Source: a virus
Strand: one strand, 5' to 3'
IMG/VR virus record: IMGVR_UViG_3300032435_000029
Span: 1-40,329 of that record
DNA length: 40,329 bases
Shown: positions 15,494-22,104 of the stretch, one piece after another
Layout of the letters: each line of letters begins with the position of its first letter
Position numbering within the stretch: position 1 is the stretch's first letter
The notes under the pieces: model-generated
The model's database searches: none
What the model saw: the letters and a program-made list of their open reading frames with translations, nothing else
Told to the model about the DNA's origin: nothing
Translations under genes and position numbers: made by a program

Positions 15494-15522
15494 ATTATAG
15501 CACGAGATGGAGTACAGAGCAA
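15494..15522 (-). promoter_or_regulatory. Extended -10 promoter of the DNA ligase operon
   Basis: TGC-TATAAT extended -10 with a weak -35 (TTGCTC) 17 bp upstream. The same TGCTATAATATATA stretch is used before the 18350 gene. Confidence 0.55.
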
Positions 15523-15578
15523 GATCTAATCTTGCCCTGTTCCCACTTTTCAATGTCATACAGACGATGTTCAAACAT
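15495..15578 (-). CDS. Possible 27-residue peptide
   Basis: ATG 15578 lies 0 nt after the previous stop (TAAATG) and reads MFEHRLYDIEKWEQGK, then a cysteine and a hydrophobic end, stopping inside the -10 box of the ligase promoter. Plausible only by position and composition; the last residues may be meaningless. Confidence 0.3.
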   Translation of the reverse strand: MFEHRLYDIEKWEQGKIRSCSVLHLVL

Positions 15579-15683
15579 TTAGTCCCTCATTAGATAGGAT
15601 ATTAGTGCGTCATGTAAGTCTGGCTCACCATAGAACAATACAATCAACACTCCTGCTACTAGGTAAAATCCAAAGTCACTCAT
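15579..15683 (-). CDS. 34-residue single-helix membrane peptide
   Basis: ATG 15683 overlaps the phosphoesterase stop as ATGA, the junction used all over the window. The product is one membrane helix (FGFYLVAGVLIVLFYG) then an acidic amphipathic end (EPDLHDALISYLMRD). Small inner-membrane peptides like this are common in T4-like phages. Function unknown. Confidence 0.6.
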   Translation of the reverse strand: MSDFGFYLVAGVLIVLFYGEPDLHDALISYLMRD

Positions 15684-16210
15684 CGTACTCTTAACTCGTC
15701 AATGTTGATAGGTGTGTAGTTGATTTGCTCTACACTTACACATCTGTGGCTAGGCGACGGTGGAGGATTTTGGTGAATGTGTCCGTGTACATTTAACATA
15801 CTGCCTTCGCCAAATCTATGACTCTCGCCCAATGTACTGTTGTGTACAGGAACGTGAGTCAGCAACAAACCAAACTCGGGGAACATTCTCCACAGCATAA
15901 CTTCGCTGAAGTAGTTGCCCAACAATTTGATGTTGTCGTGGTTGCCAACAACCAAACGCTTTTTGCCGTTCAATCTGTTGAAGTTAGCATCCAACCACGC
16001 CGGCTTGTCCATACCAAACAACACATCACCCAGGTGATAGACTTTGTCACCAGGCTTAACAACACTGTTCCAGTTGGTAATCATTTGCTCGTCCATATCC
16101 GTCACGTCCGTAAAACGATCGCCACGAGTAGCCTTGCCGTCACAGTCGGTGAAGTTCAAGATACCTGCGTGATTAAAGTGTGTATCGCTGATTACCCAAA
16201 TATCTGCCAT
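15680..16210 (-). CDS. Calcineurin-like metallophosphoesterase
   Basis: 176 residues. Full set of metal ligands: D-x-H in ISDTHFNH (residues 7-14), GDVL in HLGDVLFG, GNHD in VVGNHDNI, LLTHVPVH and VHGHIH. This short form matches phosphoesterases of marine phages. Cyclic nucleotide or phosphodiester hydrolysis is the known chemistry; the target is not known. GAGG precedes the ATG and a promoter lies at 16238-16265. Confidence 0.88.
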   Translation of the reverse strand: MADIWVISDTHFNHAGILNFTDCDGKATRGDRFTDVTDMDEQMITNWNSVVKPGDKVYHLGDVLFGMDKPAWLDANFNRLNGKKRLVVGNHDNIKLLGNYFSEVMLWRMFPEFGLLLTHVPVHNSTLGESHRFGEGSMLNVHGHIHQNPPPSPSHRCVSVEQINYTPINIDELRVR

Positions 16211-16237
16211 TGTGAGCCTCTTTTTGTTTATACGTAC

Positions 16238-16265
16238 ATTATAACATATTATAGGCCGTTGTCAA
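16238..16265 (-). promoter_or_regulatory. Sigma70 promoter before the phosphoesterase gene
   Basis: TTGACA, 16-bp spacer, TATAAT. It overlaps the end of the 55-residue gene upstream. Confidence 0.7.
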
Positions 16266-16270
16266 CCTAT

Positions 16271-16438
16271 TTAATGTACTGATGCTTTTGCATCTATATT
16301 ACATTCAACAATCCAATCATTAAATTGGGTAAACTTGTTTACTTCTACACCAAGCCCTACTGCTTCATTTACAAAGTGCTGTAGTAGCGAATTGTACAGT
16401 TCGTCTGGCATTGTTTGTTTATCAAATTTAATTTTCAT
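16271..16438 (-). CDS. 55-residue hypothetical protein
   Basis: ATG 16438 overlaps the previous stop (TAATG). Reads MKIKFDKQTMPDELYNSLLQ and continues with HFVNEAVGLGVEVNKF and an NDWIVECNIDA end; balanced composition, no membrane segment. Function unknown; last gene of the operon that starts with the DUF7448-like gene at 17964-18350 and includes the RNA ligase. Confidence 0.5.
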   Translation of the reverse strand: MKIKFDKQTMPDELYNSLLQHFVNEAVGLGVEVNKFTQFNDWIVECNIDAKASVH

Positions 16439-16632
16439 TACCAATTTTCCACGCCTGCAATTTCTACATTAAACTCACCGTCTAACTCATTTACTTGCGT
16501 TCGAATAGTAAGGGTAATTACACTGCCAATACCTGAACTAGCTTCATGTGCTAGCGCAAAGGATTCTGCGTCTGGAAACTTGTTCATAACTTCTAAAATC
16601 TTTTCTACATCTCGTTTATTAATATACATCAT
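16438..16632 (-). CDS. SGIGS-family small protein (copy 1)
   Basis: 64 residues from ATG 16632, overlapping the previous stop as ATGA; the longer frame to 16644 lacks a ribosome site. Pattern: helix (KRDVEKILEVMNKFPDAESF), then EASSGIGSVITLTI and a beta strand GEFNVEIAGVENW. Same family as the gene at 39082-39297 (SCSGIGSILTATF, ending ITDESDW). Function unknown. Confidence 0.65.
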   Translation of the reverse strand: MMYINKRDVEKILEVMNKFPDAESFALAHEASSGIGSVITLTIRTQVNELDGEFNVEIAGVENW

Positions 16633-16943
16633 GCTATCATCCAATCCATTTCTTCTTTTACTTCAATACTTTCACTACCATCATATTCATTTATACGGAA
16701 CAATGTACCTTCTGGAAGCCAAGCAATTTCCAAACTGTCCATGCCGCCTGTGTACATATCTGGATACCAAAGAGTCATGTAAGTGTTCAACTTATCAAAG
16801 TCTCCTGTTTCAACACACTGTACTACCATAGGATCAAACAGCGCTTTGTTGCCATAGTCGCCGTGGCCCCAAGAGCTCCAACCAGCGCCGTGCCCTGGAC
16901 TGTATAGTACAGCAACTTTTCCGTCTCTAATTACTTTGTCCAT
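16629..16943 (-). CDS. Hypothetical protein with GHGAGWSSWGHG motif
   Basis: 104 residues. Starts MDKVIRDGKVAVLYSPGHGA with a Gly/His/Trp-rich loop, then LWYPDMYTG, LPEGTLFRINEYDG. Beta-rich, cytoplasmic. I have the impression that similar proteins occur in T4-like phages, but I know no function. Starts just after the RNA ligase stop. Confidence 0.6.
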   Translation of the reverse strand: MDKVIRDGKVAVLYSPGHGAGWSSWGHGDYGNKALFDPMVVQCVETGDFDKLNTYMTLWYPDMYTGGMDSLEIAWLPEGTLFRINEYDGSESIEVKEEMDWMIA

Positions 16944-16944
16944 A

Positions 16945-17961
16945 TTAATTACCGCCTTTCAATAAGAACTTATTAGAAATTGCTTTGAACGAACATTGCA
17001 TATCTAGAATCTTAAACACAAGTCCTTCTCGTTCACAACCAACCATTCCCATAACTGACTTACCTTCTGCAGACATTAGCAGATCAGCAATGGTAGTTGA
17101 CTCATCCATTGTGAGGGTTCCAAGAACAGGCACATGTTTAATATCAAACTCATCAACGAATGCTTTTCGTTCTGCAGGAGTAAAGTACTTGTTGGTATCA
17201 ATATTGTAGATGTCAAACAAGAAAAAATCTTGTCCTTTGCTCTTATATGGATTACCTTGAATACCTTCTCCAATCAGTTCACCTTGCAATGCAATATTAC
17301 GATTAGCACGACGAAGTTTTAATTCTAGATCATTGGCAACTGCAACTTTCCACAGGCTGTTAGTTTCGCTTGGCTTGAGATCAAGATTACGTGAACAAAC
17401 TCCAAACTCTCCATCACGCAAGTAAGCTGTCATTGACGCACCGTCTAGCTTTTCAGTAATTTCCCAAGCATGCTGTTCTTTAGCCCAGTATGCAAGTTCT
17501 TCCTTTAGATTCTGAATACGTTCTTGATCAGTCTTTTGAAGCCAACTTGGAAACATACCTTTAACTTCACCAGCAAGACATGCAGGAATAGGAGCTTCAT
17601 ACTTGGTGATACTAAGGATAGCAGAAACATCCATTCCTACTTCAAGACCAAGAACACAAATACCGCCGATGTTTGCTGGCAGCAACAATCCTTGCGATAG
17701 TTGTCCACGCAGTCTAATAGTACGCAAGCGTTCGCCTGCAATACCGTCATACACTCGCGGCTCGTTGCCTTTGCTGAGGAATGGTGCTAGCGCATGCGGA
17801 ATCCATGAATCAATTTCACAATAGACTGCTAGGTCGCCAGCGGCAAATTCGCCTTTCTTAACAACCACAGTCCAACCACCAATAACTGCACATTCAATAG
17901 CATCCGCACCTTCAATTGGGCGAATAGTATCAATTTTACGAATAGAAGCTAGTTTACGCAT
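16945..17961 (-). CDS. RNA ligase, DRB0094-like family
   Basis: 338 residues with AAGGAG before ATG. N-terminal OB-like domain (MRKLASIRKIDTIRPIEGAD, VVKKGEFAAGDLAVYCEIDS) followed by a nucleotidyltransferase domain: EKLDGAS with the adenylated lysine near residue 170, GVCSRNLDLK (motif Ia), DFFLFDIYN (motif III), EGLVFKI (motif IV) and SFKAISNKFLLKGG (motif V). This layout matches the 5'-OH-type RNA ligases of Deinococcus and many phages. In the context of 20-plus phage tRNAs it may repair nuclease-cut tRNA or seal nicked RNA; that is inference. Confidence 0.9.
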   Translation of the reverse strand: MRKLASIRKIDTIRPIEGADAIECAVIGGWTVVVKKGEFAAGDLAVYCEIDSWIPHALAPFLSKGNEPRVYDGIAGERLRTIRLRGQLSQGLLLPANIGGICVLGLEVGMDVSAILSITKYEAPIPACLAGEVKGMFPSWLQKTDQERIQNLKEELAYWAKEQHAWEITEKLDGASMTAYLRDGEFGVCSRNLDLKPSETNSLWKVAVANDLELKLRRANRNIALQGELIGEGIQGNPYKSKGQDFFLFDIYNIDTNKYFTPAERKAFVDEFDIKHVPVLGTLTMDESTTIADLLMSAEGKSVMGMVGCEREGLVFKILDMQCSFKAISNKFLLKGGN

Positions 17962-17963
17962 TT

Positions 17964-18350
17964 TTACTCCTTACCTACAATTTCAATATCTACACTTTCA
18001 CTGTAGTATCCGTTGCTACTTCCGTACCAGCGAATGTCTACGTTGCCTTTGATAGTTCTAAAACGATAGTATGTCCAAGTTTCACTTTCCTCAGATCTAC
18101 TCTCACCTTCGTAGCTGCTGACTTTTTCAACCAGCAACAGTGGAGTTCCTACTAGGTCATCTAAGTCGCCTACAATGTCTTCGATGTACACTGACTCGCA
18201 ACAATCCTGACTGTGATACATTCTCACATAGTGCTGTTCAGTTAGGTGAAACCGTAGTTCATCACCGCCCAAATTTACTACTTTACAAAGAATCTGTCCC
18301 TGCAATTCTTCAAAACTTTTTACTGGTTCTACTAAGTGGTTATAGTTCAT
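17964..18350 (-). CDS. DUF7448-like conserved phage protein
   Basis: 128 residues with the characteristic YHSQDCCESVYIEDIVGDLD block (two adjacent cysteines) and GTPLLLVEKVSSYEGESR, then WTYYRFRTIKGNVDIRWYGSS. I recognise this pattern from widespread phage and bacterial proteins of unknown function. Its last codons (AAG GAG TAA) provide the Shine-Dalgarno of the RNA ligase. Confidence 0.75.
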   Translation of the reverse strand: MNYNHLVEPVKSFEELQGQILCKVVNLGGDELRFHLTEQHYVRMYHSQDCCESVYIEDIVGDLDDLVGTPLLLVEKVSSYEGESRSEESETWTYYRFRTIKGNVDIRWYGSSNGYYSESVDIEIVGKE

Positions 18351-18377
18351 CTTGTGCTTTTTGTGCTTTATATATAT

Positions 18378-18405
18378 ATTATAGCACCGTTTGTGCCGCT
18401 GTCAA
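18378..18405 (-). promoter_or_regulatory. Extended -10 sigma70 promoter
   Basis: TTGACA, 16-bp spacer, TGC-TATAAT. Immediately downstream of the last tRNA gene of the cluster, so it restarts transcription for the RNA ligase operon. Confidence 0.75.
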
Positions 18406-18411
18406 CCATAA

Positions 18412-18487
18412 TGGTGCAACCTGTAGGAATTGAACCTACTTCAATGTCGCTTCAAGACACCGCTATAACCATATCAGCTAAAGTTGC
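18412..18487 (-). tRNA. tRNA-Phe(GAA)
   Basis: Full cloverleaf: acceptor GCAACTT/AGGTTGC, anticodon loop TTGAAGC, T-loop TTCAATT, encoded CCA. Confidence 0.9.
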
Positions 18488-18492
18488 AAACT

Positions 18493-18567
18493 TGGGGAGA
18501 ATGATGGGAATCGAACCCACGCAAAGAGAATCACAATCTCTGATGCTACCATTACATCACAAACTCC
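18493..18567 (-). tRNA. tRNA-His(GTG)
   Basis: Anticodon loop TTGTGAT; the extra 5' G pairs with C73 as expected for His, CCA encoded. The acceptor stem has two T-T mismatches (positions 4 and 5), unusual in an otherwise standard molecule. Confidence 0.78.
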
Positions 18568-18574
18568 ATAAAAC

Positions 18575-18651
18575 TGGTGCCCCCGGAGAGATTTGAACTC
18601 CCAACCCGCGGTTTCGAAGACCGACACTCTGTCCAATTGAGCTACAGGGGC
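18575..18651 (-). tRNA. tRNA-Arg(TCG)
   Basis: Acceptor GCCCCTG with 3' CGGGGGC, anticodon loop CTTCGAA, T-loop TTCAAAT, CCA encoded. Confidence 0.88.
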
Positions 18652-18656
18652 AAACT

Positions 18657-18733
18657 TGGTGGTAATGGGTGGATTCGAACCACCGACCCTACGGGTATGA
18701 ACCGTATGCTCTAACCAACTGAGCTACATTACC
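18657..18733 (-). tRNA. tRNA-Met(CAT), probably elongator
   Basis: Acceptor GGTAATG/CATTACC, anticodon loop TTCATAC, CCA encoded. Full 1-72 pairing argues against an initiator. An Ile2(CAT) identity, requiring lysidine, cannot be excluded because the window encodes a TilS-like enzyme. Confidence 0.85.
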
Positions 18734-18738
18734 TAAAC

Positions 18739-18815
18739 TGGAGTGCGTGACAGGAGTCGAACCTGCATGATCGAGATTTGCAATCTCGGGCCTAACCATT
18801 CGGCTACACACGCAC
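18739..18815 (-). tRNA. tRNA-Cys(GCA)
   Basis: Acceptor GTGCGTG/CACGCAC, anticodon loop TTGCAAA, T73 discriminator typical of Cys (U73), CCA encoded. Confidence 0.9.
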
Positions 18816-18822
18816 ATAACAC

Positions 18823-18896
18823 TGGCAGAGGGTACAAGAATCGAACTTGTGATAGCGGAATCAAAATCCGCTGTTATACCATTTAACTAACCCCCA
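18823..18896 (-). tRNA. tRNA-Gln(TTG)
   Basis: Anticodon stem GCGGA/TCCGC, loop TTTTGAT, weak first acceptor pair and G73 as usual for Gln, CCA encoded. Confidence 0.88.
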
Positions 18897-18903
18897 TCAA
18901 ATC

Positions 18904-18979
18904 TGGTGTGTCCGGAGAATTTCGAAATCTCGACCCTCTGGTTAAAAGCCAGATGCTCTTCCTCTGAGCTACGAACACA
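18904..18979 (-). tRNA. tRNA-Lys(TTT)
   Basis: Acceptor TGTGTTC with 3' GGACACA, anticodon loop CTTTTAA, CCA encoded. The T-stem has only four pairs (T-T at 53-61). Confidence 0.83.
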
Positions 18980-19054
18980 TGGTTGCTTCGACTGGGATTG
19001 AACCAGTGACCTAACGGTTATCAGCCGTTTGCTCTACCACTGAGCTACGAAGCA
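18980..19054 (-). tRNA. tRNA-Ile(GAT)
   Basis: Acceptor TGCTTCG/CGAAGCA, anticodon loop CTGATAA, T-loop TTCAATC, CCA encoded. It directly abuts the tRNA-Lys gene. Confidence 0.88.
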
Positions 19055-19061
19055 TTAAACT

Positions 19062-19097
19062 TGGCATACCGCCAGGGACTCGAACCCCGACCCAACG
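19062..19097 (-). pseudogene. 3' half of a tRNA (T-arm, acceptor, CCA)
   Basis: Intact T-arm with loop TTCGAGT, acceptor strand GCGGTAT, G73 and CCA, but no 5' half next to it: the sequence continues into the plus-strand HNH gene. Its acceptor can pair with the 5' half at 19916-19954. Confidence 0.6.
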
Positions 19098-19101
19098 AAA
19101 T

Positions 19102-19109
19102 GATAAATA
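19102..19109 (+). promoter_or_regulatory. Late box GATAAATA 5 nt before the HNH gene
   Basis: Box-spacer-ATG arrangement (5 nt) nearly identical in sequence to that before the zinc-finger remnant at 25008; leaderless late mRNA is suggested. Confidence 0.45.
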
Positions 19110-19114
19110 AACAT

Positions 19115-19915
19115 ATGTTTAAATGTAATCAATGTCAATCAATGTTTTTCCCTCTGAGGACAAATAAAAACTGCATACGAAAATTTTGTTCCGTTGCTTG
19201 CTCTTCCAAGCATTCAACAAAACGACAAATTAAAAAATGTTTGTATTGTAAAACAAATACACTCAATCCTAAATTCTGCTGTAAGTCATGTCGGGCTAGC
19301 CATCTTAATACTGGTAGAATACTATCCGATAGCACTAAACTAAAAATTAGAACTACGCTATTAGCCAAATATGAAAAAGTTTCAGTAGAATATTTAGGTG
19401 AATATACTCGTATATATCTATGTAAATGTAAGTTTACTGGAAAAACTTGGTATTCTAAAACTGTAAAAACAATTCATCCCGATATTATTGATACCAAAAA
19501 ACAATATTCTTACCAATGTAGGTTTAATTTTGGTATTAGTTCATATCCAGATTGGTTTCAAACTGCTTCTGGATTAATTCAAAATCATGGCTGGTACTCA
19601 ACTCCTGGTTCCAGAAAAGGGATTAAAAATATTAACGGTATTTCTAGAGATCATATGTATTCCGTAACGCACGGTTTTAAAAATAATGTCGATCCCTGTA
19701 TCATATCTCATCCTGCTAATTGTCAACTAATGCAACATGTAGCAAATCAAAGCAAAAACACGCAATGTTCATTGTCGTTGCTTGATCTCATGGCAAAAAT
19801 AGAAGAGTTTGATAAAATGTACCCTGCAAGTCCGTTCCGATTTGAACGGAAAATAGCGGATTTGGAGTTCGCGGTGATGCCTAGTTTCACTACGGACTTG
19901 CGGGGCACACTCTAA
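19115..19915 (+). CDS. HNH homing endonuclease with zinc fingers
   Basis: About 266 residues from ATG 19115 (an ATG at 19100 is the alternative; anything earlier is the antisense of a tRNA). N-terminal zinc knuckles FKCNQCQS, FCSVACSS, CLYCKT and FCCKSCRASH, then an HNH nuclease domain: GISRDHMYSVTHGFKNNVDP, ISHPANCQLM, NQSKNTQCSLSL. This is the common phage HNH homing type. The last 26 or so codons are antisense to tRNA-Trp. It is the only plus-strand gene in the cluster, inserted between tRNA sequences, with a late box directly upstream. Confidence 0.88.
   Translation: MFKCNQCQSMFFPLRTNKNCIRKFCSVACSSKHSTKRQIKKCLYCKTNTLNPKFCCKSCRASHLNTGRILSDSTKLKIRTTLLAKYEKVSVEYLGEYTRIYLCKCKFTGKTWYSKTVKTIHPDIIDTKKQYSYQCRFNFGISSYPDWFQTASGLIQNHGWYSTPGSRKGIKNINGISRDHMYSVTHGFKNNVDPCIISHPANCQLMQHVANQSKNTQCSLSLLDLMAKIEEFDKMYPASPFRFERKIADLEFAVMPSFTTDLRGTL
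19827..19899 (-). tRNA. tRNA-Trp(CCA)
   Basis: Perfect acceptor AAGTCCG/CGGACTT, G73, D-arm GTG/CAC with GG in the loop, anticodon loop CTCCAAA exactly as in E. coli tRNA-Trp, T-stem TTCCG/CGGAA. One mismatch in the anticodon stem; CCA is not encoded (CAG). Embedded antisense in the C-terminal codons of the HNH gene. Confidence 0.75.
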
Positions 19916-19954
19916 GAGAGGCACACTAAGGTGCTGCCATTACACTAGCGATAC
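19916..19954 (-). pseudogene. 5' half of a tRNA, anticodon GCC (Gly)
   Basis: Acceptor strand GTATCGC, D-arm GTGT/GCAC with AATGGCA loop as in phage tRNA-Gly, anticodon-loop start with T33-GCC. It stops there: the downstream sequence runs into a short direct repeat (TTAG...TGTGCC twice) and then tRNA-Trp. It could be the other half of the fragment at 19062. Confidence 0.5.
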
Positions 19955-19984
19955 ATAAAACTTTATTTTTCCTTTACGCAATAA

Positions 19985-20022
19985 AAAACCCCCGGAGTAT
20001 TATCTACTTCGGGGGTTTTGTT
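19985..20022. terminator. Bidirectional rho-independent terminator
   Basis: Stem CCCCCGGAGTA/TACTTCGGGGG with T runs on both strands. On the minus strand it ends the micro-transcript coming from the promoter at 20155. Confidence 0.85.
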
Positions 20023-20049
20023 TAACTTTTAGTTATGAAAACTAAGACG

Positions 20050-20127
20050 TCAACAGGAACCCCCTTCGCTAAACCAGCGAATGCAAATATGTTTCTGCAT
20101 GTGTTTCTGTTGTGTAGTCATTTTCAT
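20050..20127 (-). CDS. 25-residue micropeptide between strong promoter and terminator
   Basis: Reads MKMTTQQKHMQKHICIRWFS and ends EGGSC. The ORF is bracketed by a perfect sigma70 promoter and a strong terminator, giving a roughly 160-nt monocistronic transcript. Weak AGAG ribosome site. Whether the peptide or the RNA is the product is undecided. Confidence 0.45.
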   Translation of the reverse strand: MKMTTQQKHMQKHICIRWFSEGGSC

Positions 20128-20154
20128 TTCTCTTTTATTTCGTTGTATGTGTTT

Positions 20155-20183
20155 ATTATACACAGTTATTTATCATCTGTCAA
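20155..20183 (-). promoter_or_regulatory. Consensus sigma70 promoter of the micro-transcript
   Basis: TTGACA, 17-bp spacer, TATAAT. It overlaps the last codons of the dioxygenase gene. Confidence 0.82.
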
Positions 20184-21023
20184 GTGATTCTTTAACAATT
20201 TAGATACAATATTTTTATTTCCAATATACTTGCACCAATCTTGATCCCAAGTAACCCTTTTTAATTTACGCTTCCCTATAAACGCATCTCTATAATGAAT
20301 AGTACTCCAATTATCGTAAATTACTAAATCTCCAATACTCCAATTATGTAGATACATGGTTTCGTCGCTTATCATTTTATTAATTATGTTATTTCGAAAC
20401 CACTCTATATAATTTGTTCCTTCCGGAAGACCATCTATCCATTGAGTAAATAATTCATCAGCAACTAATCCATAATCATTGTGTACCGGATGCCAATTTA
20501 TAGCTGGGCGCCGCACATAGCAGTCCCACGGAGTTGTGTATGGTGCCTTACATAATGCTGTTGCTTCTTTTAAAAACTCTCGAACTGAATTATCTATTAA
20601 ATGTAAACCCTGGATAGTGTCAACAAATTTTGTACCTGTGGGCGCTCCTTCTAACTCAATAGCATATAAAATTCTATTAGGAAGAAGTTGCGAAGGAAAG
20701 TGTGTAAGATCAATATGCCAAGGAATTGTTCCAGACTTTAATAATCCGCTTTCACTTACTGTTTCAACAAAATTATCTTCGTGCCCTTGATTTATAGATT
20801 GAGTTAGACCGCTATATTTTTCTTTCGAGCTGTCCCAAACATTCCCAAATATACTACAAAATTCTTTTAATTGTATATTATTTAAATTTTGATTTTTAAA
20901 AATAACAACCTTTTGAGTTGCGTACAAATCGTATACTATTTCTTTTTCTGTATTAGAAAGATTTCCGCAGTCAATATCATTAACTTCACTAATCCAGTTC
21001 TTTTTTATACTAGTAATTTTCAA
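20166..21023 (-). CDS. TauD/TfdA-like 2-oxoglutarate/Fe(II) dioxygenase
   Basis: 285 residues, TTG start at 21023 preceded by AAAGGA. Iron ligands H-x-D in IPWHIDLTHF (about residue 102) and a distal His in YDNWSTIHYRDAF (about 244) with the 2-oxoglutarate-binding Arg in KRKLKRVTWDQDW. Hydroxylates a small molecule or drives sulphonate/amine catabolism in known relatives; substrate here unknown. More AT-rich than the flanking early genes and inserted with the sulfotransferase inside the tRNA cluster, so probably an acquired cassette. Confidence 0.85.
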   Translation of the reverse strand: MKITSIKKNWISEVNDIDCGNLSNTEKEIVYDLYATQKVVIFKNQNLNNIQLKEFCSIFGNVWDSSKEKYSGLTQSINQGHEDNFVETVSESGLLKSGTIPWHIDLTHFPSQLLPNRILYAIELEGAPTGTKFVDTIQGLHLIDNSVREFLKEATALCKAPYTTPWDCYVRRPAINWHPVHNDYGLVADELFTQWIDGLPEGTNYIEWFRNNIINKMISDETMYLHNWSIGDLVIYDNWSTIHYRDAFIGKRKLKRVTWDQDWCKYIGNKNIVSKLLKNHLTDDK

Positions 21024-21037
21024 TGTATAGTATCCTT

Positions 21038-21631
21038 TTATGTTAAGATAGTGCTGTAATTAAAGTTTTCAAAATCTTCTTCAAATAAGTTAATGATTAA
21101 CTTTTCTCGAGATTCGTTGTAGTAGTCTAAATAATTATATGCTGGAGTAATATTAATTTTTTGAGATATCTTAAAACCTAATATATCTTCAATGTCAGCA
21201 TAGCCATCTTCATATTTAAAAATATTTGGGACCATGTTATTATTGTTACCAGTTAACAACTTAGTTTGAGAAGTGCTTGAAATGTCTATATGCGCATTTT
21301 CTTTTTTAGTATATAATTCTTCAAAGGTTAAACTAGTAAACTTGCTTGACGAAGTATAAGTTGTCTTTAAGTAAACATAAAAACTAACAGCTCTGATAAA
21401 TGGGTTCCTTACAACTGAAAATACCCATTTATCTTGAGTATATAATTCCCAATAGCTGTAGGGGTAGTGCATGACTATACGCCAATCTTCACTAGGTATA
21501 AAGTTTGCTGTGCTAAATGTATTCCTAGGCATGTATATTGCATCAGGACAATTTAGTTTTATACTTTTCTTTATACTCATCCCAGATGTTTTTGGAATAT
21601 GTATAAAGGCAAACTTGTCTGTGTAAATCAT
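21038..21631 (-). CDS. Sulfotransferase-family protein
   Basis: 197 residues. 5'-PAPS loop FIHIPKTSGMSIKKSI at residues 8-23 and 3'-phosphate motif SVVRNPFIRAVSFY near 72-86. Transfers sulphate from PAPS to a glycan or other acceptor in known relatives. Very AT-rich. No ribosome site, but a perfect late box ends 5 nt before the ATG. With the adjacent dioxygenase it may modify a cell-surface or virion glycan late in infection (inference). Confidence 0.82.
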   Translation of the reverse strand: MIYTDKFAFIHIPKTSGMSIKKSIKLNCPDAIYMPRNTFSTANFIPSEDWRIVMHYPYSYWELYTQDKWVFSVVRNPFIRAVSFYVYLKTTYTSSSKFTSLTFEELYTKKENAHIDISSTSQTKLLTGNNNNMVPNIFKYEDGYADIEDILGFKISQKINITPAYNYLDYYNESREKLIINLFEEDFENFNYSTILT

Positions 21632-21636
21632 AATAC

Positions 21637-21644
21637 TATTTATA
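21637..21644 (-). promoter_or_regulatory. Late box TATAAATA 5 nt before the sulfotransferase ATG
   Basis: Perfect T4 late box; predicted start of transcription is at the ATG itself. Confidence 0.5.
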
Positions 21645-21769
21645 TGTTGACAAGTTAGACAGAATATTTTTATACCATATGGAAACGCACTTGAGACTTT
21701 TTCATTGAACGGATGGTGTCCTGTCCTTACTACCTAGACTATGTCTAGGATCAAGTATGTTTTTTATAC

Positions 21770-21849
21770 CATATTGAAATACACTCAACATTCCGCCATT
21801 GATTCGACATGCTGGGTACTAGGGGCGTGTTCTAATGTGTTTCAATATG
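21770..21849. repeat. Inverted-repeat element E1 (14-bp arms)
   Basis: Arms 21770-21783 and 21836-21849 (CATATTGAAA core plus four pairs including one wobble) enclose 52 nt with no ORF. The stretch 21645-21850 otherwise contains only another copy of the ACCATAT motif at about 21674 and a CTAGAC/GTCTAG hairpin near 21735. Confidence 0.5.
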
Positions 21850-21855
21850 CAAACT

Positions 21856-21930
21856 CATTGTAGGCAGGACTCGAACCTGCATTGGGCGCCAGTGACGGGC
21901 CTGTCTTGCCAATTAGACGACTACGGATTC
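21856..21930 (-). pseudogene. Degenerate tRNA-like sequence, anticodon uncertain (CAC or GTC)
   Basis: T-arm GCAGG-TTCGAGT-CCTGC is perfect and the D-arm contains AATTGG, but the acceptor has only four pairs, CCA is absent and the anticodon stem cannot be formed cleanly (best fit GTCACTG loop, CAC). Confidence 0.4.
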
Positions 21931-21980
21931 TTCGGAGTCATGACTTCCGAATATGGTGAAGGTAATTACTCCTTCATAAT

Positions 21981-22065
21981 ACCATATATAAACACATTTG
22001 GCTACGTTGATTCTTTCGAACTCCCAAAGGTAGCTACAGGGGAATCAAATGTGTTTATATATGGT
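21981..22065. repeat. Inverted-repeat element E2 (20-bp perfect arms)
   Basis: Arms 21981-22000 and 22046-22065 are exact reverse complements over 20 bp (ACCATATATAAACACATTTG); GATTC/GAATC extends the stem after an 8-nt bulge. The loop contains GGGAGTTCGAAA, resembling a tRNA T-arm. The right arm includes the CCA of the tRNA 3' half that follows. Confidence 0.7.
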
Positions 22066-22096
22066 AACGCTACGGAGAATCGAACTCCGCTTTACA
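22062..22096 (-). pseudogene. 3' half of a tRNA (T-arm, acceptor, CCA)
   Basis: T-arm CGGAG-TTCGATT-CTCCG, acceptor TAGCGTT, A73, CCA; the upstream sequence is tRNA-Glu's end, not a 5' half. Confidence 0.55.
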
Positions 22097-22104
22097 TTAT
22101 TATT

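Noticed and set aside
18140-18596. Plus-strand frames over the first tRNAs (for example GIEPTSMSLQDTAITISAKV)
   Set aside because: They translate the antisense of tRNA T-arms and anticodon arms; no ribosome site or conserved protein content.
19061-19114. N-terminal extension of the HNH gene (MAYRQGLEPRPNE)
   Set aside because: These codons are the antisense of the tRNA 3' half; the zinc-finger start follows the late box at 19115.
19062-19954. Group I intron in tRNA-Gly
   Set aside because: I see no P3/P7 core-like sequences, the HNH gene is antisense to the tRNA, and a complete tRNA-Trp lies inside; simple intron is not supported.
21645-21674. Plus-strand TTGACA promoter after the sulfotransferase start
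   Set aside because: The -10 (TTATAC at 17 bp) is poor and no plus-strand gene follows.
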